A stretch of 64,000 bases of DNA from Halomonas socia (GTDB taxonomy: Bacteria; Pseudomonadota; Gammaproteobacteria; Pseudomonadales; Halomonadaceae), in NCBI RefSeq assembly GCF_010977575.1, contig NZ_CP048812.1, positions 124,001-188,000 on the forward strand. Reading direction: 5' to 3'. The notes under the pieces were generated by a model that saw only the letters and a list, made by a program, of their open reading frames with translations, searched no databases and had not been told where the DNA came from. Both the position numbers and the translations under genes were made by a program. How positions within the stretch are numbered: the stretch's first letter is position 1; the number at the start of each line of letters is the position of its first letter. Positions 8,594 through 16,465 of the stretch are shown one piece after another.

Positions 8594-8974
8594 ATGAACA
8601 CTGCGACAGCACTAAAAGATGAGGCACACACCGACGTGACCTGGCAAACCATCTGCACCAAGGCCGACCTGGTAGCATTCTCCGGCGTCGCCGCCTGGCT
8701 CGAAACCGCCGAGGGCCCGGCCCAAGTGGCGATCTTCTACCTGCCAGGTCACGCCCGGGAACTCTATGCCATCGACCACCACGACCCCTTCTCCGATGCC
8801 AACGTCATCGCCCGCGGCATCGTCGGCGATATCAAGGGCGACGCAGTCGTCGCCTCGCCGATCTACAAGCAGCACTTCCGCCTCGAGGATGGCAGCTGCG
8901 TGGAGGACGAGGGCGTAACGCTGCGCACCTGGCCGGCGCGCTTCGATGGTGAGCGGGTCGTGATCGAAGCCTGA
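8594..8974 (+). CDS. nirD: Nitrite reductase [NAD(P)H], small subunit
   Basis: A 126-residue Rieske-fold small subunit of assimilatory nitrite reductase and partner of NirB. As in NirD proteins generally, the Rieske cluster ligands are not retained. Recognisable parts are WQTICTKADL at the start, YAIDHHDPFSDANVIARGIVG in the middle and LRTWPARFDGERVVIEA at the end. It is the last gene of the operon. Its 3' end matters: a diverged second copy of the same segment occurs at 24513-24607, and the DNA between the two looks acquired. Confidence 0.93.
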   Translation: MNTATALKDEAHTDVTWQTICTKADLVAFSGVAAWLETAEGPAQVAIFYLPGHARELYAIDHHDPFSDANVIARGIVGDIKGDAVVASPIYKQHFRLEDGSCVEDEGVTLRTWPARFDGERVVIEA

Positions 8975-8992
8975 GGTAGGTTGGCGTGACGT

Positions 8993-9025
8993 AAAAAAGC
9001 CGCCGGTGCTTGAAGCACCGGCGGC
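8993..9025 (-). terminator. Intrinsic terminator between nirD and a convergent gene
   Basis: A 12-bp perfect stem (8999-9010 with 9014-9025) has a three-base loop. On the minus strand it is followed by six T (8998-8993), so it mainly serves the leftward gene at 9067; on the plus strand the T-tract is missing but the hairpin may still help end nirD transcription. Confidence 0.8.
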
Positions 9026-9066
9026 CTTAGAGAGCCGTCGCCATCGATGCTAGTGAAGAACGATCA

Positions 9067-9618
9067 TCACCTCTCTGGCGGCGTATCCCACAGCTGCACC
9101 TCGATGTAGAGTTCAAAGTCAGTTTCCCAGTAGCGCTCATAAGGAACCTGATGATCATTGTCAGGAATACCGAACCGTGACACGAGCCGATCGACTTCGT
9201 TGAGTAGAAATACCTGATTGTAGAAAGGCTTATCGGCTTGGGTGAGTGCAATGAAGCTATCAGGATAGGTCAATGACACCACCTCGGGGTCGAGGCACGA
9301 GAGCGGGAGCCTGACTTCCGCCTGATCGGCATTCAGCTCACGGAACCAGGGAGACTCTCCCAACACCAGATAGAAAGGATAGCGACGACGCGGCTTTCCA
9401 CCGCGTGCAATGAAGTGTTCGCGTAGACGCTCCTCTACGTCGCGCCGCATGTCGATATAGTGCCTGCCATAGCGGCGCCGATAGCCAGGATCACGCTGAT
9501 GGCGCGTCAATAGATCCAGAAATACGGGATTGTCTGCACCACCAGCAAGCTCCGACAGGCTTCGAAACGGCCCGTTCTCACGCAGGTAGTAGTGAGTCGC
9601 AACGTCCGGAATCACCAT
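9067..9618 (-). CDS. Hypothetical protein, 183 residues
   Basis: No family recognised. The protein is soluble and rich in charged and aromatic residues, without signal peptide or membrane segment. It contains HYIDMRRDVEERLREHF and YPFYLVLGESPWFRE, the latter suggesting a compact enzyme-like core, and an acidic C-terminal half (YERYWETDFELYIEVQLWD). A weak AAGG site precedes the ATG at 9618. It stands alone between the nirD terminator and degraded DNA, is less GC-rich than the nir genes, and opens the accessory region. It is likely a real gene because the frame is long and has its own intrinsic terminator. Confidence 0.6.
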   Translation of the reverse strand: MVIPDVATHYYLRENGPFRSLSELAGGADNPVFLDLLTRHQRDPGYRRRYGRHYIDMRRDVEERLREHFIARGGKPRRRYPFYLVLGESPWFRELNADQAEVRLPLSCLDPEVVSLTYPDSFIALTQADKPFYNQVFLLNEVDRLVSRFGIPDNDHQVPYERYWETDFELYIEVQLWDTPPER

Positions 9619-9704
9619 AGCATTCGCCTTATCGAGCTAACCCTAGCTGCCAGCCAAGCAAAGCCGCAGAAAGTATGAAGCGGCTAACCATGCCGCGTAG
9701 CGCA

Positions 9705-9881
9705 TTATTGGATGAAATAGCCAGAAACACGCCAGCAACCATCCACCGCCATGGGCGTGATCGTCTCAACGGCATCCGGCTTATCTGTAAAGACCGTCTC
9801 GAACTGCATCTGAACATTTACCCAGCGTGACTGAGTTTCCAAAAAATCACCAATGCGTTTCTCAAACGGTGGTAGCTTGCG
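9705..9881 (-). pseudogene. Remnant of a DUF4019-type protein
   Basis: Read leftwards from 9881 to the stop TAA at 9707-9705, the frame gives a C-terminal piece ending in KPDAVETITPMAVDG then WRVSGYFIQ, which strongly resembles the end of DUF4019 domain proteins. An in-frame stop immediately upstream (9882-9884) and the absence of the N-terminal half show that this is a decayed fragment. A 62-codon frame over the same DNA (9629-9817) is a shadow. Confidence 0.6.
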
Positions 9882-9884
9882 CTA

Positions 9885-10283
9885 TGTACCTCCTGCTCAG
9901 TTGCTCACCGCATTCATGCAGCAGAGCATTCACTCCTAGCGAATATATTTCCTAACACTTGGCACGTACAAAAGGCAAAGTGTTTCTTTAAGGCACGAAC
10001 AACCTTCATACGCCAAGGCGGCTTTGTACCGTTTACCTATGGTGACGGTTTAAAGGTTCCTCCTCACCTCAGCGACTATAATCCTGACCATGACACACCT
10101 CTTGCCTGCTCAATGCACAGCAGCTATGCGCCTATTGCTAAACTCGTCAGGCTAACATCTGCTGTTCAAAATTGACCCGCTGTGCCGAGCATCGCGAATA
10201 AGTGCGCGCTCTCAAGCTCTTCTATGGCCTAGCCGTAGAACAGGAGCGCTACTGCACTGGGATAAGTCCAGCCCGGTTAGAAA
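9885..10283. other. Non-coding stretch with no recognised feature
   Basis: About 400 bases without a convincing frame. Base use is more A/T-rich than in the nir genes. A segment near 10160 (TTCAAAATTGACCCGCT) is reminiscent of insertion-sequence ends, but no transposase or paired repeat was found. Confidence 0.4.
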
Positions 10284-10311
10284 GCGCGCCTTACTGGTGA
10301 GGTAGGCGCGC
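10284..10311 (-). terminator. Terminator of the ccdA-like operon
   Basis: Inverted repeat GCGCGCCT/AGGCGCGC (10284-10291 with 10304-10311), followed on the minus strand by TTTCT. It lies 17 bases beyond the stop of the leftward membrane-protein gene. Confidence 0.65.
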
Positions 10312-10327
10312 CATACGTTTCACCGGG

Positions 10328-11053
10328 TTAATAGCGAGTAATGAGATCAAGCCACGTCTGCGGTAAGTTTTCAGTAGCCCAGACTAAAACCCAGGCATCG
10401 AAACCCGTTAGTATCATCACACCCACCGTCACTAGGCTTATTCCCAACACCTGCTGAGCAAACTGGCCACCAGCAGCTATTTTTGGCAAAAAGCGCCGGG
10501 CGCTGCCTGCGAATGCATAAGCAACAACGATCAAAGGTATCGCGGCACCAATACCGAATATCGCCATCTGCAGCCCAGCGCCAGCGAGACCGGAAAATCC
10601 GGATGCGCCCGCAAGCCCTAAGGCTGCTCCTAGCAGCGGTCCAGCACAAGGACTCCAAATTGCTCCCAGCAATAGGCCCAATAAGAATGATCCACCCGGA
10701 CGCCCTTCGACTCGACTGCTTAGGTTATCGGCCGCGACCGCCACAGGACCGAATAGACCTGCCGCACGCTGCTTGAAGACAGAAACGCTCATCGCTAAGC
10801 CAGCCAACAATAGAATACCAGCGAAAAACGGCCGGGTTACACTATCATTAAGACCAAACGCATGGCCGACGCCATGAAGGAACGTTCCCATGAGCGCGAA
10901 GCCGGTTGCTAAACCGGCACCTGTCAAGAGTGGGGCGAAGCGGTTTCGTGCTAAACCAGAGGTCAACATGACGGGCAAAACGGGTAAAATGCACGGCGAG
11001 AGCGTAATCAACATACCCGCCAATAGCATCAGGCTTAGTATCGTGAGATCCAT
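10328..11053 (-). CDS. CcdA/DsbD-like thiol-disulphide membrane transporter
   Basis: A 241-residue inner-membrane protein of the cytochrome c biogenesis (DsbD beta/CcdA) family, which carries reducing equivalents from cytoplasmic thioredoxin across the membrane. It has about six hydrophobic helices and the two hallmark cysteines in Pro-Cys context: Cys21 in LSPCILPVLP and Cys136 in WSPCAGP. Fourteen bases separate it from the upstream exported thioredoxin, which is probably its periplasmic partner. The operon starts from an ECF-type promoter matching that of the divergent sigma factor, suggesting a role in envelope redox or metal stress rather than housekeeping cytochrome assembly. The stress role is inferred. 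Confidence 0.85.
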   Translation of the reverse strand: MDLTILSLMLLAGMLITLSPCILPVLPVMLTSGLARNRFAPLLTGAGLATGFALMGTFLHGVGHAFGLNDSVTRPFFAGILLLAGLAMSVSVFKQRAAGLFGPVAVAADNLSSRVEGRPGGSFLLGLLLGAIWSPCAGPLLGAALGLAGASGFSGLAGAGLQMAIFGIGAAIPLIVVAYAFAGSARRFLPKIAAGGQFAQQVLGISLVTVGVMILTGFDAWVLVWATENLPQTWLDLITRY

Positions 11054-11067
11054 AGTTGACCCACCGC

Positions 11068-11511
11068 CTATTGAACGGCGAGCAAGAGCTCAGCGAGAAT
11101 ACTGTCTGGGTTGGTTAAGCCGATGCTTCGCGAAACCTCCTTACCATCGCGGAACACGATTATTGTGCTCTGTGAGAACACCTCTAAGCGATGATTCAAC
11201 TCATCTTCCTTTGTTTGATCGTACTGCATGATCTTGAGTTCCGCCAATCTTGAGTCTCCTAGGGCTTCACTAATTGCCGGTACCTGTCGGGCGCAAACCG
11301 GACAGCCCGGCTTTGTCGCAACAAGGACAAAGCTCTCGGCATTCTTTTCGGCCATTGCTAACGACTCGGCCGAATAATCCGGCAACACGAGGGGGGCATC
11401 ATGCTCTGCCGAGGTCACTTGTGATGCGAAGCCAAAAAGTGAAAGCAGAAAAGCCGCAAGCAAGCCAGCAGCAGTAGAATTGGGCAGGCGAAAAATTCCA
11501 AGTCGTATCAT
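11068..11511 (-). CDS. Exported thioredoxin-fold protein with CPVC motif
   Basis: A 147-residue protein with an N-terminal hydrophobic segment (about 13-34) that acts as a signal peptide or membrane anchor, and a thioredoxin-like domain. The active site is Cys70-Pro-Val-Cys73 within VLVATKPGCPVCARQVPAI, followed by the beta-strand segment STIIVFRDGKEVSRSIG. It is first in a two-gene operon with the CcdA-like protein, which could re-reduce it. An AGGAG site precedes ATG 11511. The family includes periplasmic reductases and scavengers of oxidised thiols; the natural substrate is unknown. Confidence 0.8.
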   Translation of the reverse strand: MIRLGIFRLPNSTAAGLLAAFLLSLFGFASQVTSAEHDAPLVLPDYSAESLAMAEKNAESFVLVATKPGCPVCARQVPAISEALGDSRLAELKIMQYDQTKEDELNHRLEVFSQSTIIVFRDGKEVSRSIGLTNPDSILAELLLAVQ

Positions 11512-11576
11512 TTTGGTCTCCTTGTCGCTTAATGAGTTAGGTTACTGCGGCACCGACCGTATAGTACCGTCTACTC

Positions 11577-11604
11577 ATTGCGCGCAAGCTCGAGAAACGT
11601 TACA
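11577..11604 (-). promoter_or_regulatory. ECF-type promoter of the thioredoxin-ccdA operon
   Basis: On the minus strand, TGTAACGTTTCTCG begins at 11604 and CAAT lies at 11580-11577. The same elements with identical spacing occur in the divergent promoter at 11634-11661, which points to recognition by the same sigma factor, most simply the one encoded at 11707. Confidence 0.65.
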
Positions 11605-11633
11605 GGTACTTGGTGAAAAAAATTTAGCATGTT

Positions 11634-11661
11634 TGTAACTTTTCTCGGTTATCGAGACAAT
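11634..11661 (+). promoter_or_regulatory. ECF-type promoter of the sigma/anti-sigma operon
   Basis: TGTAACTTTTCTCG (11634-11647) and CAAT (11658-11661) are spaced exactly as in the facing promoter at 11604-11577. Its position 45 bases before the sigma gene suggests autoregulation. Confidence 0.65.
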
Positions 11662-11706
11662 AACCATTATTAACCCATTAAACAGCCGGGCACCTTTGGA
11701 GAAACG

Positions 11707-12249
11707 ATGGCCTCTTGGGAAGATTTACTGGGCAAGGCACAGCAAGGGGATCGCGAGGCCTATACTGAGTTTTTACGGGCTGCGGTGCCTTTTCTGAGAC
11801 GTCGTGCTCGACGCTTGGTGCCGACAGAGCACTTGGACGACTTCGTTCAGGATACGCTTTTAACCTTGCATAAAGTGCTACACACCTATCAACCGGGACG
11901 GCCCGTCGAGCCCTGGGTTAGCGGTATTATAAAGCACAAATATCGAGAGACATGGCGCCGCTTGGTCAAGCACCGTCATACGCCGCTGGACGAGGCTTCA
12001 GCCTTGATTGGCGATCTGTCAGTAGACACGGTCGAGTGGAAACTGGACAGCGAACGGCTGTTGAGAAGGCTTCCTAAAGAACAAGCCAAGGTGATCTACG
12101 CAACCAAGATAGAAGGACGAACATTAGCAGAAACCGCACTACTGATGAGCCGAAGCATTGCCTGGGTAAAGGTTAATGTTCATCGAGCGACAAAATCACT
12201 TCGCTATGAGCTTCAGCATGATCAGCAACGGGCCACAAGTAAGCAGTAG
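11707..12249 (+). CDS. ECF-family RNA polymerase sigma factor
   Basis: A 180-residue alternative sigma factor. Region 2 spans about 15-85 (DREAYTEFLRAAVPFLRRRARRL then DDFVQDTLLTLHKVLHTY) and region 4 about 115-170 (LPKEQAKVIYATKIEG and SIAWVKVNVHRATKSLR, the helix-turn-helix). It is followed by an NrsF-type membrane anti-sigma factor, the pairing known from Caulobacter SigF-NrsF, which responds to metal and oxidative stress. A GGAG site precedes the ATG. Matching promoters on both sides imply that it drives its own operon and the divergent thioredoxin-ccdA operon. Confidence 0.88.
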   Translation: MASWEDLLGKAQQGDREAYTEFLRAAVPFLRRRARRLVPTEHLDDFVQDTLLTLHKVLHTYQPGRPVEPWVSGIIKHKYRETWRRLVKHRHTPLDEASALIGDLSVDTVEWKLDSERLLRRLPKEQAKVIYATKIEGRTLAETALLMSRSIAWVKVNVHRATKSLRYELQHDQQRATSKQ

Positions 12250-12260
12250 GAGTATCAGCC

Positions 12261-12896
12261 ATGGTGAACGAAGCACCACAGGATAAGTTAATCGATAGCC
12301 TAGCGACAGAACTGCAGCCATTAAAACCCTTCATACCAGGCCAAGCTTTACAGTGGGTTCCCGCGCTGATGATCGTGGTAGGTGTTTTTACCATAGCAAT
12401 ACTAGGTTTCCGCAGTGATTGGCAGCTGGCCGGCCTTGCGAAAAGCGCTGCTTTCACGCTGCTTCTATTGAGCATGGTACGCGTCATGAAACTTGCAGGC
12501 TGCCCGGAGCGGTGCCGAATATACAGCGATGCCTGGGTAATCGGCGGCATTATGGGCACAGTAGGACTATTCGGCGCGCTTGCGGTGATCGGCGCATCAC
12601 TTAGCATATCGCAAGCGCTGACGACGTCGTCATTGTGGACCTGTATCGGCTGGGTTGCGATCACCGGCATCCTGATTACGTTACTGCTGCAGGCCCTAAT
12701 GGCCCGCGCACGCCCGCAATACCCTCGTCGACTGGCTGTTGGCTGCGCAATCTCGGCCAGCATGATCGGTGCCGTCATTTATAGCTTGTACTGCCCGGTC
12801 GATGCGCTGACTTACATTGTTATGGCATACGGTGGCGCAACGCTTCCCAGCATTATGATCAGTCTTCTTTTTGCTAGTCGGTTATGGCGCTGGTAG
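12261..12896 (+). CDS. NrsF (DUF1109) family membrane anti-sigma factor
   Basis: A 211-residue integral membrane protein with about six hydrophobic segments and a short cytoplasmic N-terminus (MVNEAPQDKLIDSLATELQPLKP), the region expected to hold the sigma factor. It contains two Cys in LAGCPERCRIY, near a membrane edge, which resemble the conserved cysteines that NrsF proteins use for sensing. The gene starts 11 bases after the sigma gene with a good AGGAG site, so the pair is co-expressed. Function is assigned from family resemblance and position. Confidence 0.8.
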   Translation: MVNEAPQDKLIDSLATELQPLKPFIPGQALQWVPALMIVVGVFTIAILGFRSDWQLAGLAKSAAFTLLLLSMVRVMKLAGCPERCRIYSDAWVIGGIMGTVGLFGALAVIGASLSISQALTTSSLWTCIGWVAITGILITLLLQALMARARPQYPRRLAVGCAISASMIGAVIYSLYCPVDALTYIVMAYGGATLPSIMISLLFASRLWRW

Positions 12897-12981
12897 CCAG
12901 CGACTACTCAGCAGCACCTGCGATAAGAATGGTATCAAGTTGATGCTATTACGTAAGTTAAGGTGTTTCCTGTATCTTAAC

Positions 12982-13254
12982 TCAAGGGCCCACACCGCAG
13001 AAACCGATCAGTTCAGACGACGTTCTATCGACTAGCGCCCACGGTCCAATACTATGTAACTCGTAACAAGCTAAACACCATTCGGTGAACTGTCGAGTAG
13101 CCGGCTCATCACAAACGCCACGAGCCGAATGCTTCATCACGTCTGGGTCGCTAAGAGTTTCGGCTAACACGGGATCATCCTCTAAGGACAGTTGCCGTAG
13201 AATCAGCCTCTCAGTTCCACAAATTTTCACTTCTGCCCTCGCTTTTTCTACCAC
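12982..13254 (-). pseudogene. Truncated GNAT acetyltransferase
   Basis: The 90 residues match the N-terminal half of RimJ/RimL-type N-acetyltransferases (ERLILRQLSLEDDPVLAETLSDPDVM, then WALVDRTSSELIGFCGVGP) and stop where the acetyl-CoA-binding half should begin. Family members are usually about 170-190 residues. No continuation was found in other frames downstream, so this is a genuine truncation rather than a simple frameshift. Confidence 0.6.
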
Positions 13255-13323
13255 TTAAAGGCTCCCACAAACTGCTTTATTACAAGTATACCTCGCACGC
13301 AGGGAGCGAAGCTCATGGATTGA

Positions 13324-13803
13324 TCACGCACCTTTCTTCTGGATCACACCATAGGTATGAAGCGCTGACTGGATTTGTGATGCTTCAGTAGTCTCCGTGG
13401 GAAAAAGACGGTAGCTAGGCGCGACTATCGACTCAGCCGTGATAGCGCTTACAACAAATATGCTGTGTATCGGATAGCGATCACCGGCCAGAGTGGCGAG
13501 TGGGCCTACCCAGTGAGAATACTCGTGCTCCGAGGGCTTTACCTCGACTGCCGTACCAATGACCTTGACGCCCTTTTGCACGAAAATTTCAACAAAGCTC
13601 AAGCATACCTTCTGATTAACCCTGATGTTCATTGCCGAACGTGGTGATGCTATGTTTGCAACGACGATATGCTGATCACCTGCAACAGCAAAGACCTCCT
13701 TTGGTGATACATTCGGCTGCCCATCTTCATCACTTGTCGCCAGCCAACAGAGCACGCTTCGCTCTATAGATGCACGGACTTCGGTAGTAATTACATATGG
13801 CAC
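13324..13803 (-). CDS. Pyridoxamine 5'-phosphate oxidase family protein
   Basis: A 159-residue flavin-binding split-barrel protein of the PPOX class. The signature is the early segment VLCWLATSDEDGQPNVSPKEVFAV and NIASPRSAMNIRVNQKVCLSFVEIFVQKGVKVIGTA. Such proteins bind FMN or F420 and often reduce small molecules; the substrate cannot be told from sequence. The start is GTG at 13803 with a GGGAGG site eight bases upstream. It lies between a truncated acetyltransferase and a MITE-like element within the accessory region. Confidence 0.75.
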   Translation of the reverse strand: MPYVITTEVRASIERSVLCWLATSDEDGQPNVSPKEVFAVAGDQHIVVANIASPRSAMNIRVNQKVCLSFVEIFVQKGVKVIGTAVEVKPSEHEYSHWVGPLATLAGDRYPIHSIFVVSAITAESIVAPSYRLFPTETTEASQIQSALHTYGVIQKKGA

Positions 13804-13824
13804 TATACCCTCCCAGGATGACTA

Positions 13825-14098
13825 GGTTCTGTACGAAAACTTACTGCGCTCGCCCATACGGCGTTAAAAATCGGCTCAATGTACTCATTTACACCCCGAA
13901 AACTCCGCTTTGGACTCGCGACATCCTTGTCGCTCGCTCTTTGAGCAGCGGAGCTGCCCAAACCTTCAATCCTGACGATTTGTCGCCGATTTTTGCTTTG
14001 CGACCCACATGGATGTGGGGAGTGCGTTGGCCCGTAGGGAACGGCCCTAGCCCTAGCCCTAGCCCTAGCCATCGCTCGCCGACTTTTCGTACAAAACC
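13825..14098. mobile_element. MITE-like element with inverted ends and TA flanks
   Basis: The left end GGTTCTGTACGAAAA (13825-13839) is repeated inverted at the right end (14084-14098) with one mismatch. Both sides are flanked by TA, as in IS630/mariner-type insertions. The 274-bp interior encodes no transposase; several frames cross it in both directions but none resembles a protein family. It also contains four tandem CCCTAG units near the right end. Best read as a non-autonomous insertion element. Confidence 0.55.
14045..14068. repeat. Four tandem CCCTAG hexamers
   Basis: Exact head-to-tail copies of a 6-base unit inside the MITE-like element. Such short repeats vary in copy number, so this may be a useful strain marker. 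Confidence 0.9.
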
Positions 14099-14109
14099 TA
14101 ACATCGTTA

Positions 14110-14600
14110 TCATACTCTTGGCGCATGAATGACCTTGCTAGCATCCGCTATCTGATGTTGGCTAAACACTTGAATGCCATGCCGACTTAGCAAGGCAGCG
14201 GTGACACCCATGCCGGGAATCCGGTTACCTGAAAAGCTACCGTCGTAGATGAATGAACTGCCGCAGGATGGGCTGGACTCAGCGAGTATCGCCACTTCGA
14301 TATTGAATTTTTTGCACAATTCTAGAGCAATCGAAGCACCCTGGGCAAAACCGTCGGTAACGATAGTTCCATCCTTTTCAACAACATCAACTTCACCGTT
14401 CAGCACACCACCCCAACGCCTCCTAAAATCTCAGCAGGCTTCCTGGGAATGCTCATCCCGGCCTCGACCTCTGGACAAGCTGAAACAATCCTGCCTTCAG
14501 CCATCCACTTATCTATTAGTTGGTCATGCACCGAAAGGCTCCCACCATCGTATCGTACTCTTTTCCCTAGCAGGCAGGCACTCATTAGTACTTTTCTCAA
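14110..14600 (-). pseudogene. DUF523 family protein, split by one-base frameshift
   Basis: Two adjoining frames together make a complete DUF523 protein of about 163 residues. The first (14600-14400) holds VLMSACLLGKRVRYDGGS and CPEVEAGMSIPR; the second (14406-14110) holds ILAESSPSCGSSFIYDGSFSG and GMGVTAALLSRHGIQVF. They join if the four-G run at 14414-14411 (minus strand) had one more G, giving the expected GGVGGGVLNGEVDVV. Both conserved Cys motifs are present. The role of the family is unknown. The homopolymer location makes a sequencing error likely, so the gene may be intact. Confidence 0.75.
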
Positions 14601-14722
14601 ACCACGCCCCCTGGCATTGTGGTAATGACGACTACAGTATGGTGTAACATCATGAGCTATTCATCCCTAAATTTGTGGTCAAACCAAAAACCGATTTATA
14701 GACCAGCTGCTTCAGGTTGTGA

Positions 14723-14977
14723 TTATTTCACATCATTCATTCGCTGACTCTGGCGAGCTATATCTATCGTGCGCTCCACCGCCGACAATGCTTGAGGGCT
14801 ATTCTTCCAGCAGGTAGTCCCAAGCATTGAGGCCACCATTTCTGCTATTTCGCTTGGCTCATGGTTTGCCAGCTCAGAGAATGAATTTATACCTATTTCC
14901 TCAAAGCGCTTAACAACCGTAGGACCAACGCCTTTTAACGCCAGCAGGGCGGCTCTTTCTGATTCAGTGAATGCCAT
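14723..14977 (-). CDS. Small helix-hairpin-helix protein
   Basis: An 84-residue protein starting MAFTESERAALLALKGVGPTVV; the segment LLALKGVGPTVVKRFEEIGI is a helix-hairpin-helix of the kind that contacts DNA backbone or nucleotides. A second helical part (SFSELANHEPSEIAEMVASML) follows. The start at 14977 was chosen over 15013 because homology begins there. It lies 48 bases downstream of the nucleotidyltransferase-like gene in the same direction. Specific role unknown. Confidence 0.65.
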   Translation of the reverse strand: MAFTESERAALLALKGVGPTVVKRFEEIGINSFSELANHEPSEIAEMVASMLGTTCWKNSPQALSAVERTIDIARQSQRMNDVK

Positions 14978-15025
14978 ATTAAGGATCCAAAAGCAAAATG
15001 ACGTAAGGCTCATCAGAGCTACGTC

Positions 15026-15523
15026 TCATGTATGACGCTCGTCATCAGGTGTCTGGCCTGGTTGCACGCTCTTTCGGATGGCACGGATATCCTCGATATC
15101 TACCGGCCGTGAAAGCGCAGCTTTATACCGGATTAGGTCTTCCCGCAACATAAGGGGAAGCTCTAGGCCTAGCACATCCACGCTCACATAGCGAGAAAAA
15201 ACCATGTTGAGCGGAACCCAAGTCTCTTTACCTGCATCGAAAATTCGTGGGCCGTCAGCACTCTCCACCTTTATTCCTTGGTACTTGAACTGAACATAGG
15301 TCAGATCCCAGCCTTCCTCTTGACGGTGAGCGGCAGCTTTGGATACAAATTCCTGACCGACCTGAACCACTAACAAAAAGTGCTCACCAGGGACGAAAAG
15401 ATCAATGTCATGCAGCTCACGCTCAGAGCCATCCCCCTTTGCAGCGAGTCCTCCACAGATCAGAAAGGGGATATTTCTATCTCTCAGTAACCCCACAATC
15501 CATTGGGCTGCTAAATGATGCAC
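15026..15523 (-). CDS. Nucleotidyltransferase-fold protein
   Basis: A 165-residue protein with the pattern FLICGGLAAKGDGSERELHDIDLFV, resembling the GG...hDhD core of minimal nucleotidyltransferases (MazG-related or AbiEii-like groups). The acidic pair in HDIDLFV would bind metal. It has a GTG start at 15523 with an AGGAGG site. A downstream helix-hairpin-helix gene is transcribed the same way. It could be a substrate-modifying enzyme or an orphan toxin-like transferase; no partner antitoxin was recognised. Confidence 0.65.
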   Translation of the reverse strand: MHHLAAQWIVGLLRDRNIPFLICGGLAAKGDGSERELHDIDLFVPGEHFLLVVQVGQEFVSKAAAHRQEEGWDLTYVQFKYQGIKVESADGPRIFDAGKETWVPLNMVFSRYVSVDVLGLELPLMLREDLIRYKAALSRPVDIEDIRAIRKSVQPGQTPDDERHT

Positions 15524-15630
15524 GCTTCCTCCTTTTAAACATAACGCAAAGCTAAGCGACTGTCTTGGAGCACACTGGTAAATCCAGTCCAGTGTAGGCC
15601 CGACAAGGCCAAAACGAAATCGAGTGTTTA

Positions 15631-16026
15631 TTATGCTACGCTGTCAAAATGCACAAGGATCGCCAAGACAGACGCAACGAGTGTGATCAAGAATGTTCCG
15701 GCGTGACCCACAAGTCGCCCCATGGTGTTCATTTTTTCCGCCCGTATGCCAAAAGCATGAGTGATGCGACAAATAAGAAGACCAGTGCCTAGAGCATGAA
15801 TCATTGCTACAGAAACACCGTTCATTTCCAACAACGCAATCAATAACAACGCTAAGGGAACGTACTCAACGAAGTTGGAGTGACGGCGCATTGAAAGCAG
15901 CATTTTCTCGCTGCCACCATCTCCGATCGATGCACCAACCTTCCCTCTGACAATGCCACTCAAGGCCGAAAGAACAAGAGACAATATACCGAGAAGACCA
16001 GCATATAGAAGTGTCGCATATGGCAT
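15631..16026 (-). CDS. MAPEG family membrane protein
   Basis: A 131-residue four-helix membrane protein of the MAPEG family (YecN-like), related to glutathione transferases and eicosanoid enzymes. Typical features are SMRRHSNFVEYVPLALLLIALLE in the second helix region and RITHAFGIRAEKMNTMGRLVGHAGTFL before the last helix. The start MPYATLLYAGLLG at 16026 was preferred to the upstream ATG at 16095, which would overlap the neighbouring gene and add a non-homologous tail. Bacterial function is not established. Confidence 0.8.
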   Translation of the reverse strand: MPYATLLYAGLLGILSLVLSALSGIVRGKVGASIGDGGSEKMLLSMRRHSNFVEYVPLALLLIALLEMNGVSVAMIHALGTGLLICRITHAFGIRAEKMNTMGRLVGHAGTFLITLVASVLAILVHFDSVA

Positions 16027-16060
16027 GGATAACCCTTTGATATTTTCACATGTAGAGTAA

Positions 16061-16465
16061 TTATTTCCATCCAGGCACGCGCGCTGCTTGTTCAATCCAC
16101 TGGCGCATTTCTGACGTCGTATTCTCCTCCAGCGACTTCAGCTTGACATACCGGGCTCGATCAGTTTCTCCAAGCGGTGGAGGATCATCGAAGTCGGCAC
16201 CACCTAGGAAAACGACGTTGACGGAAATATCATAGGCAGCTATCTCGATGATCCATCCTAGACCTGGTAAGCCATAGTAGACCTTTCCCCACTTGATGGC
16301 ATATTGGAGACTAGGAAGCGTCTTTCGGATCATTTCGTCCAGAATCCTCACCATGGGATTTAGATCTGGCATCACACGTCGCTGGATCCATTCTTCGATA
16401 TCCGCATGGCTATCGGACGGTGTTGGCGGTTGCCGGGCTGTGTATGGCTTACGTGCTTTCGCCAT
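16061..16465 (-). CDS. DUF1801 domain protein
   Basis: A 134-residue soluble protein of the DUF1801 (YdhG-like) family, with IRKTLPSLQYAIKWGKVYYGLPGLGWIIEIAAYDISVNVVFLGGADFDDPP forming the core and RYVKLKSLEE before the C-terminal helix. A GGAGG site lies before ATG 16465. The biochemical role of the family is unknown. It precedes the MAPEG gene in the same direction with a 34-base gap, so the two may be co-transcribed. Confidence 0.78.
   Translation of the reverse strand: MAKARKPYTARQPPTPSDSHADIEEWIQRRVMPDLNPMVRILDEMIRKTLPSLQYAIKWGKVYYGLPGLGWIIEIAAYDISVNVVFLGGADFDDPPPLGETDRARYVKLKSLEENTTSEMRQWIEQAARVPGWK

Noticed and set aside
9629-9817. 62-codon leftward frame
   Set aside because: It covers the DUF4019 remnant in another frame and has no resemblance of its own.
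13803-14144. Several 60-110 codon frames across the MITE-like element
   Set aside because: They overlap on both strands, contain repeat-derived residues and match no family; the element explains the open frames.
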